A DNA stretch of 64,000 nucleotides from Syncephalastrum monosporum B8922 (lineage: Eukaryota > Mucoromycota > Mucoromycetes > Mucorales > Syncephalastraceae): the NCBI GenBank assembly GCA_000697355.1, contig JNEN01001161.1, positions 1 through 64,000 on the forward strand, in the 5' to 3' direction. Shown piece after piece: positions 56,518 to 64,000 of the stretch (positions are counted from its first letter, which is position 1; each line of letters begins with the position of its first letter). Below the pieces are notes generated by a model. The model saw nothing but the letters and a program-made list of their open reading frames with translations, had not been told where the DNA came from and searched no databases. The position numbers and the translations under genes are program-made.

Positions 56518-57918
56518 ATTTCGGTTTCAGCCTTCGAAAAATTATATCAGCGCTAAAAGAGACTTCCGCTCCACCTCGCGCCCACATCCATGGGAACTCT
56601 TCCCTCATCAGAGTATCAATATATGAACAATAAACCCTTATATCTTTACCTTTGACATCCTCTACATGATAATATGGACTTCAGTGGTTGCGAATATATG
56701 AAAAAGAATACGTTGAGTCTGTATCTACTCACGTTTTCGCGATACAGGACAAGAATAATGAATGACGAATGAAGGTCATCTGCATATTCACCAATGCAGC
56801 ATCCACCCTTTACTTTACATTGTTAAGTATACTACTTAATGTTCACTGCTCCCTTTACAGCAGAAAGAATAAATCAGCTGCTCACCTACGAATACGCGCA
56901 CATGCACCTGCAATATTTCATCGCTCGTTTGCTTGAGACTCTCATCATGCAAATATCATTGTCAGCGAGCATACTTGATATAACAAGCATAGGTCAAGCA
57001 GCGGTCCTCTTTTCAGATGTTGACGCATTATATATGGTATCAAGATGTTAGTTCACGCTTCTAGCTGCAATAAGCTACCACGTCCATACGTGGTAGCGTC
57101 AATTGAGAAACTGGTGAATTACAGCTTGTGTCATCACTTTTCCTTATTACAAATAGTTGGCTTCGTAGAGGGTTCGGAGTTCCTCCACGTACAGGACAAG
57201 GGATACTACGCTTCACGCAATGAATATTACGCAAACCGGATTGAAGTAGTCTAAAGTGTCACGCTTTGAAATTATCTAACTGCAAATTTAATCCAGTAAG
57301 CATATGCTGTTGTACTGGATGGAACGTACGTGTAGAACGTATCCTTATCGAAATGTATATATGGATAGTGTAGCGCACTTTTTTCCCCGCAGATACAATT
57401 TACTTCGCAGAGCAATTTCTCAATTACAGCAGGCAAGCGGTACAGTGGCTACAGGGACGTGTGATTATAAAGCAAAATCCAAGATTTTCCCAGCTACACG
57501 TCCGACAGTTGTATAAAGTTTAAAGTCGCGCCCAGACACGGATGTTTGGATATATACGCAACCACAAATTGCCTCACCTTATTCTCGGCGTCGAGTGCAA
57601 TATATTAGCCGTGAAGGGAACACTATCTCTGGTGTGCGTTGAATGTCGACCGCCAATAGGCAAAGTTCGTATACAGTATATATGTGCTGGGTTATGCAGC
57701 TGACGTTATTTTCAGCTGACAGTGTACATAATTGCCCGCTTCAGTCCCGCATAAGACATCAGGTACAGTAGGTGTGACAAAATAAGGAAAGATGCGTTGG
57801 CAAGCCCCGTCTGTATCGGCTTCATAGCACGAAGTTTGTTTCCACTTTCCATTCCTTTCTTTCTTTCCTTCTTTCTTCCCGTCTTTTCCTTTTCTCGTTT
57901 GATATCTTCATCTACAAC
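56518..57918. other. Intergenic with a perfect hairpin
   Basis: 1.4 kb without a supportable gene. Contains a 10-bp inverted repeat with a CCAT loop at 57074-57097 and a pyrimidine-rich leader (57845-57900) before the ligase gene. Confidence 0.55.
57074..57097. repeat. Perfect 10-bp hairpin, CCAT loop
   Basis: GCTACCACGT and its exact reverse complement ACGTGGTAGC flank a 4-nt loop. No T-run follows on either strand, so it is not an obvious terminator. Confidence 0.8.
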
Positions 57919-60063
57919 ATGGTGTTCAAATCCAGCCTGCCTGAGATCGCTGAAGTTACGACGGATGTGTACAGCGCTGTATTTCGTGACCCGCGGCCTG
58001 AAGCCCACGCGGGTACGGACGACCCGGACCGAGTGGTTTTCATTGATGCGCTGACTGGAAAGACGCTCACATTGCGGCAGTTGGACGACTTGGTCCTTCG
58101 CTTTGCAGCGGCTTTGCAAGACAAGCTGCAGTTCCAGCGCGGTGATGTCCTGGGCGTCTATGCGCCAAACACGGTATGCGATACTTTTGCTTATTTACTC
58201 GGTCCGACGTTAACGATCCCGTAGGTCGACTGGGCTGTTCCTGCATACGGTGCTCTGGCTGCAGGTACATCCTACCCTTTTTGTTGCTTATATTTCTCAA
58301 CTAAATATTATCTATGAAGGTGGTGTACTGAGTCCAGCGAACCCGACGTATACGCCCGAGGAACTGGCACACCAGCTCAGGGAAACCAAGGCAAAGATCT
58401 TGATTGCTCATCCCTCCAATGTCGACAACGCAATCAAGGCCTGTGGTCTTGTTGGCATTCCTTCCTCAAAACTATTTGTCTTTGGCGATACGCCCATCAA
58501 CGGCCATCAGCCTTACTCGTCCTTGCTTGGTGAAAGAAAAGCCGAACCGGTGACCTTCAATTCCGCGGAAGAAGCAAAGGATACCGTTGCTTTTATCTGC
58601 TTCTCATCAGGCACCACAGGCAAGTGCCTAAAGCACGTTTTCATTATCATGCTAATGCGGTGAGTAGGTTTGAGCAAAGGCGTGATGACCACGTAAGTGA
58701 TACACAGAGTGACTGGAAGGACTGATATACTGACATCAAAGAGATCAGGCATGCCAACATTATCGCCAATGTAAGACAGTATTTGCAGTTGGATCGCCGG
58801 CATTATCACAAGGACGCGCGCACGCTCGCCATCCTACCCTTCTTCCACATGTACGGTCTCAACCTTTCCGTCTTGGCGTCGTTGTACATGCGCATGCCCA
58901 TCGTCGTCCTTCCTCGCTTTGAATTGACCCGCTATTGCGAAGCCGTGCAGAAGTACAAGGTCACCTTCTCCGCCATTGTTCCGCCTGTCGCTTTGCTGCT
59001 CGCCAAGTCGGAAGAGGTCCTCAAATATGATTTCTCGTCCGTACGAAACTTCGTGTGCGGTGCAGCGCCACTGGACGCGGATTTACAGCAGGCCGTCCGC
59101 AAGCGGTTCCCCCAGGTCGTGATTCGCCAAGGCGTAAGTAACCTTCAGGTTAAATGTAAATTCAGCTAAACAAGCATGTTAGTACGGCTTGACTGAGACG
59201 TCCCCGGTGGTTTGTTTCGAGGATGCCGATGATGTCGTGCCGGGTAAGTCCAGGAGGTAACAAGAGCTTTACCGAGCATGAGCTTATACCGAAATAATTG
59301 TCCAAGGTTCTTCGGGTGTTCTCATGGCCAGCAGCGAAATCAAGGTTGTGGATGATGAGGGCAAAGGTAAGCAGAGAAGAATGCGAGGTCTGGTTCCCAT
59401 TGCTTATATGCGAGACTTTAGAGCTCGGGCCCAACGAGCGAGGCGAGCTATGGGTCAAGGGCCCTAACATCATGAAGGTATGAAATCCGCTCACAAACGT
59501 GCCTTTATCTGATATCCGACTCTCGAACCCAGGGCTATTTGAACCGGCCCGATGAGACGGCTCGATGCATCGACAAGGACGGCTATTTTCATACGGGCGA
59601 CGTGGTCATTGTAGATGACAAGGGCCGTATCTATATTGTGGATCGAATCAAGGAGCTCATCAAGTACAAGGGCTTCCAGGTCGCGCCTGCAGAGCTGGAG
59701 GGCATTTTGGTACGATTTGTGAAAAGAGACCAAAGGCGTATCTTTATTGATACCATGTTTCTTTGATAGCTGAAATCGCCCCTGGTGGCTGACGCGGCAG
59801 TGATTGGCGTCTACGACAGCTCGCAGGCGACTGAAGTACCCCGTGCCTATATTGCTGTCTCTGCAAACGTGCCCCGCAACGAGGAGACGGCCAATGCACT
59901 CAAGAAATACGTGGCGGATCAGGTAGCCCATTTCAAACAGCTTGGCTCGGTACGCTTTGTGGATGCTATTCCCAAATCTGCAACGGGTAAGATCCTGCGC
60001 AACGTCCTCCGACAGCAAGTCCAGGAGGAACTTAAGCAACAAGGTGCACGTGCGCGACTGTAA
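57919..60063 (+). CDS. 4-coumarate-CoA ligase-like acyl-CoA synthetase, peroxisomal
   Basis: An adenylate-forming enzyme activating a carboxylic acid to its CoA thioester. Exons 57919-58173, 58225-58264, 58320-58619, 58668-58692, 58749-59133, 59183-59243, 59307-59366, 59422-59477, 59533-59709 and 59770-60063 give 550 residues, typical for 4CL/fatty acyl-CoA ligases. Motifs: AMP-binding [20 protein letters not shown] (assembled from three exons), [16 protein letters not shown], and [20 protein letters not shown] with [20 protein letters not shown]; the catalytic Lys in [11 protein letters not shown] is present. It ends ARL, a PTS1-like tripeptide, as fungal and plant relatives of peroxisomal OPCL/4CL-like enzymes do. 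One intron (58620-58667) is GC-AG (CAG|GCAAGT) and is followed by a 25-nt exon. Confidence 0.93.
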
Positions 60064-60600
60064 TCAGCTCTGTATCTAAAAAAGGGCTCGGTCCCAAATG
60101 ATATAGCTGTATATCTAATCCACCATCAACTCCCCGGAAGCTTAAATAAATTCTTCAAAGCAGTCTTGTAATAGATATTCTCAAACACACAAAAATTTTT
60201 GATGTACTTAGTATGAAGCAAAAAAAAGTCTATTTTCAAATGCAGGCGGCAAAAAAGCAATTAAATGTACTATCGGGGTGTGGCACTTTTAGGGTCCATG
60301 AGTTTAGTCGGCTATTAGGCGTACAGATCGATCTACGTGAAGGAAAAATGATAAAGACAGGGAACATGTATACAAAAAGAAAAGCAAAGGGAAAAGGAGA
60401 CATATAAAGCAAGAGAAAAAATAGGCAAGGAATAGCTTAATAGTTGTTGTGTGGTGATGCAGAGTATAAGTGAAGTGCATATGATTGTTGTATATGACTG
60501 AAGGCATGGAGGCTATTAGACAAAGAGATTCGCATAGAAGACGAAGATCGATCACAGGAACGTTCCGGGAAAGGCAGGAAGCGGCACTGGTGGCACAGGA
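60064..60600. other. Convergent intergenic region
   Basis: 3' flanks of the ligase and HMG-box genes; an AATAAA near 60144. No gene seen. Confidence 0.6.
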
Positions 60601-61528
60601 CTATCCAGCATGGGATAAGATGTAGCTTTCTTCAGCGAAATCAGTGGTAGGCGTCTCAGGCGCGTCATCAGAAGCCTTGATGTCCAGCATACGGGGATCG
60701 ATACAAGGCTTTTCGAAGGTGAGGGGGTAGAGCAAGCTGTAGACTTCATCGAGCATCGCGTCCTTGTGAGGCTCCACCCTAAGAAGATCGGCTATGAAGG
60801 CTTCGTAGACAGTATCTGCCACGGGATTATCTAGTGGCTCAGCTTTGACCAGCACCTCGTAACCGAGAGGTGGTGTCAAAAGAGTGTCGCATGTGGCGGG
60901 CGAAGCGGGGTATTGAAGAGAGACCGGATCCGTCGAAGGTGTACACACGGGGGATGATGCGGTTGACGACGCGCTGTCGTACAATGTTGGAGCAGGAGAG
61001 TCGGGTGCAGGAGAGCCCACCAGCGACAGTTGATCTATCTCCGTTTTTGGGCCATGTTCATAGAGGTATTCCATGATGGTATTGTTAATCTTTGTGCGTG
61101 AAGTAAACGCGCCATCCTTTTTCTGGCGCGTGTACTTGCGCACGGGCCGAAGCAACCGTTTCTTGGGCTGGTATCTGTAATTAGGATATCTATCATTCCA
61201 ACACAGTGGATCTGTCAATAAGCCACTTCTCACAAACACATTGCCAGATGTCTTACTTTTTTTTATGCTCGGCGCTGGCCAGACGAGCGCGTTCTCGGTA
61301 AACAGCCTTTTCTTCATCGGACATCTCCTTCCACCACTTGGCGATAACCTTGGAAATGTCACGGTGATTCGCGCCGTGGCAGTTTTCGAGGATTTCCTTC
61401 TGCTTCTCGAGGCGGAAAGCCATGAAACAATTCATAGGGCGTGGGATCTTTTTCTGCGGAGCGTCTTGTGTGTCAGGCTCGGCCGCAGATGTGCGTTGAT
61501 TTTGATGACGTTGGCGTTTAAGAGACAT
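60601..61528 (-). CDS. MATA-type HMG-box transcription factor
   Basis: Two minus-strand exons, 61528-61257 and 61189-60601, give 286 residues. The HMG box occupies about residues 28-100: KKIPRPMNCFMAFRLEKQKE, HRDISKVIAKWWKEMSDEEK, AVYRERARLASAEHKKKYPN followed by the basic YRYQPKKR tail, the pattern of fungal MATA/Ste11-type sequence-specific HMG proteins. The single intron lies inside the box just before YPNYRYQP, as in many such genes. The C-terminal part is Ser/Pro/Asp/Thr-rich, ending with an acidic, possibly activating region (TPTTDFAEESYILSHAG). In Mucorales, SexM/SexP share this fold, but the canonical sex-locus neighbours (a triose-phosphate transporter and an RNA helicase) are not here. 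A (GT)n repeat lies just upstream. Confidence 0.9.
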
Positions 61529-61567
61529 TGCTACGCGGTGAAGTTTTGTAAAGGGTGTACAATAAGT

Positions 61568-61590
61568 GTGTGTGTGTGTGTGTGTGTGAG
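61568..61590. repeat. (GT)n microsatellite
   Basis: About 11 GT units directly upstream of the HMG-box gene start (minus strand reads (AC)n). Confidence 0.9.
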
Positions 61591-63361
61591 GGAAGATGGG
61601 GCACTGATGCGGTCAGAGAACAAAAGGACACTGCTTTATATAGGATTTTCCTGGACCCACGGAACAGGATGATATGCGTGAGAGAAGGTCAAGCAAGAGA
61701 GAAACGAAGTACACCGAAGGAATAGAGTTGAGGGCTGAAAATTAACATTCATCATCGGCCAGCAAATCAAAGGTAGCAATGGCGACAGGACTGTACGCCC
61801 AGTCAAAGATGAACAAGTTAGAAGCAGGGCATGGTCCGGTCTTTTGCCGTATATGGTCTATCACCGTGAAGATTTGCTTCGAAGACGTTTTGGTGCTCAA
61901 CCCCCCAATCCCAACTTGGTAAAATTCTCGCCGCTTCTCGTCCCCACCCCCCACCCCCGCACGTAACACCACAGAAGCTTATATCGAGCGACATCGACAC
62001 GAAATGACATGTTTTTCGTATTCAGCTGATACACGAGTCCCTTCTCTCATCCATTGCATGATCATTGCATGAAGTATATGTTTCGTGGTCACACTAATAA
62101 GCCTCTAGAGACAAGACTGAGTAACGTTAGCAGAACTCTCAAGCTCAACCTTGATGAAGCGTGTGTTGCATGTCTTTGTTGCAGGTACGACAGCTGTTCA
62201 GAAGTTCTGAAAACCTGGAATACCTGGACATAAACGACAACTCCGAAGCCAGGGCGGTGGTTCGTGCTTCGAACAAAAAATTGGCTATTAGATGCAGACA
62301 AAGGAGGCATACTACAGGGGAAACTTGCCGCTTGTTGACGACGGCAAACCGATTTTATACTATAATTGGTAGGTCGCATTGCAGCGCAAGCATGGGTCAA
62401 CAATCTGGTCTTGCCTTTTTTAATTCTTGACTGGTCATGTGTTCCTCATCAGCAGGCATCTTGCGCTCGAAGTCATGGAGATTGAGAGCACATACGTGGA
62501 CTTGCAGCAGGAGGTAGCAACCTGAGGCAAATAGTATTTTTTTTTCACATACTGCAGCAGACAGAAAAAAAAGAAAAACGCGGGCCGGTACGCGCATCAA
62601 AAGAGCAATTATGCAAGAAACAGCGGTGCACGTCCATGAACCATGTAGAAGCTTATTGGTGCTCGCTTATTGTGTTTACGTACACTAACGTACTTGCTTT
62701 CTTCTTGATTCTGTGCATCAATCGCTTGTATTATACGCCGACAAGAGGTTCTCAATTGCCGTTTTGCTTGTAGCACGTACATACAAAATAAGTATGACCG
62801 TATTACGCCCAACTGACTTGTGTCTCCACATGGGTGAGACGACCACAGGGGCAGATTGATCGGCAATCTCAGGTACAGTGACAAAAAATTGATAGCTGTC
62901 TCCATCCAAGTGACAATCCTTTCGTGTCACTATTCAATACGAAAAAGGGCGTACGTGCGCACATGAAGTAGAGGCTTATACTATATCCATACCACCTCAC
63001 AATGGCACTTATTTTTTATGTTTCGTCAACGTGCACACAATAGTGTATAGCAAGATGCACCGAAAACAAAAAAAAAAAAAAAGAATTATGGGAACGTACC
63101 ACGCTGATCCACGCATGGGGAGAATTTTGGGGAGAGGAGGGCTGGCACATATTGGCCGTGCATGCAGGATGGACCGATTTTATACCAAATATGGGGTGCA
63201 CAGGCTTCCGTATCTTTGTCGATTGAATGCATCTCGAAAGGTAAAGAAGATTAAGCTCATGATACAACATGGAGACTAGATATCATTCTATTCTATTTGT
63301 TGGGGTATACTGTATTGTAAATTGGATGTGAGATTCCAGAAGGTATCGACTTGTTTGGGTG
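61591..63361. other. Intergenic, no supportable gene
   Basis: 1.8 kb; a minus-strand TATA-like CTATATAAAG at 61631-61640 could serve the HMG-box gene. ORFs at 62161-62430 and 62089-62403 lack domains. Nothing else seen. Confidence 0.5.
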
Positions 63362-63714
63362 TCAAACCCCTTTTGGTATGACAACGGTAATTTTATCCGC
63401 TGCCGCTCCCCAAGCAATGCGCTTATTGACAAAAAGGGCGTACCATGTGGTGAGGACAATAAACCACACACAGCAACCGATTGCTGACAGGAAGACAACT
63501 ATGTACAGAATTAACCTTTTTCTTCTGTTGGCATGAAAGAACGATGATGCTTACATTTACGCAGATCGGGCGGAGCAGAGGGCTTTCGACTGGCCCGGGC
63601 AAAGAAAACAACGTTAATCAGCCAAAGGAAGGGCAGAAACGCAAAGCCGCCATAAAACATCTTTTTGCAGAGAGACACAAGCTCGTCTGGCTTCATCTTG
63701 TCAATCTTGGCCAT
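63362..63714 (-). CDS. PEN-2 homologue (gamma-secretase subunit)
   Basis: PEN-2 binds and activates presenilin in the intramembrane protease gamma-secretase. Two minus-strand exons, 63714-63555 and 63498-63362, give 98 residues (animal PEN-2 is 101). Exon 1 has a short cytosolic start (MAKIDKMKPDELVSLCKKMF) and then YGGFAFLPFLWLINVVFFA, nearly matching the family's YLGGFAFLPFLWLVN signature for helices 1-2. Exon 2 holds the second membrane span (FVFLSAIGCCVWFIVLTTWY, then ALFVNKR), aligning with the family's VGFLFWVIVLTSW segment. The C-terminal DYLSF motif is degraded to ADKIT and the tail ends IPKGV rather than IPLGTP. Four residues downstream of the DYLSF position fit. Intron 63499-63554 is 56 nt with good borders. 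Confidence 0.9.
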
Positions 63715-64000
63715 CGTGGCGAACAATCGCAAAAATCCGAACGAGCGCCCCTGCCTTGTGCCTGAAAGGAATAAAAGAAAAAAAACCAAATCACTCGGAT
63801 CCATTCCCGCAGTGCATTCTTCTGTCACACAGAAAATGGCCCATTCGAATATTGCCAGGAGTGATCTTGCAGCACGGCAACCAGGTGCCGTGTGTTCTCT
63901 GCTAAGGAAGAAAAACCCTAATTTCGTTGCACATCCTTCCCGTTTTTTATGTTTCTTAATTAGCCAGATAGCTGAACAGTGGGGCAGTGAGTCTCACAGA
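63715..64000. promoter_or_regulatory. Upstream region of PEN-2 gene, cut by window end
   Basis: About 286 bp upstream of the PEN-2 start. The frame is open upstream of the chosen Met but no earlier conserved sequence is evident. No other gene seen. Confidence 0.4.

Overview
This window is nuclear DNA from a filamentous fungus, most likely an early-diverging Mucoromycota lineage (Mucorales-like). The evidence is many short GT-AG introns (about 45-90 nt), fungal-type proteins (UNC13/DUF810-type C2-MUN protein, Yck-type casein kinase 1, MATA-type HMG-box factor, glyoxylate-cycle malate synthase) and decayed DNA transposons. The assignment is inferred from gene content; no rRNA, tRNA or CRISPR was seen.

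Layout. 1-5.8 kb is a gene-poor, repeat-rich stretch: one copy of a ~412-bp repeat, a broken coding remnant and microsatellites. 5.8-13.8 kb is a dense housekeeping block: CstF64 (mRNA 3'-end processing), a septin, AP-3 sigma adaptin (carrying an apparent 1-nt frameshift) and a C2/MUN (UNC13-like) protein. 14.5-23 kb is accessory: the inverted second copy of the 412-bp repeat, a long Ser/Ala/Pro-FG repeat ORF, exon-like fragments with a 158-bp tandem duplication, a Tc1/mariner relic and a broken coiled-coil ORF. From 23.8 kb the window is ordinary gene space: malate synthase, an acidic nuclear-type protein, a SulP/STAS sulfate transporter, an F-box/WD40 protein, casein kinase 1, a Pro/Gln-rich protein, gamma-glutamyl phosphate reductase, a multicopper oxidase, a MADS-box factor, PEX1, an RRM protein, a MidA/DUF185 mitochondrial methyltransferase, a peroxiredoxin, an acyl-CoA/4-coumarate-CoA ligase-like enzyme, an HMG-box factor and, at the right edge, a two-exon PEN-2 (gamma-secretase subunit) homologue.

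How genes work together. Four genes fit peroxisome biology: PEX1 recycles the PTS receptor, and malate synthase (-ARL), peroxiredoxin (-AKL) and the acyl-CoA ligase (-ARL) all end in PTS1-like tripeptides. Trafficking (AP-3 sigma, UNC13-like, septin, CK1) is also well represented. Several gene pairs share short divergent promoters (AP-3 sigma/UNC13-like, 235 bp; methyltransferase/peroxiredoxin, 213 bp). The most notable single item is PEN-2, because gamma-secretase is absent from the familiar yeasts.

Exon junctions below were placed by eye from splice consensus, reading frame and family similarity, without transcript data.
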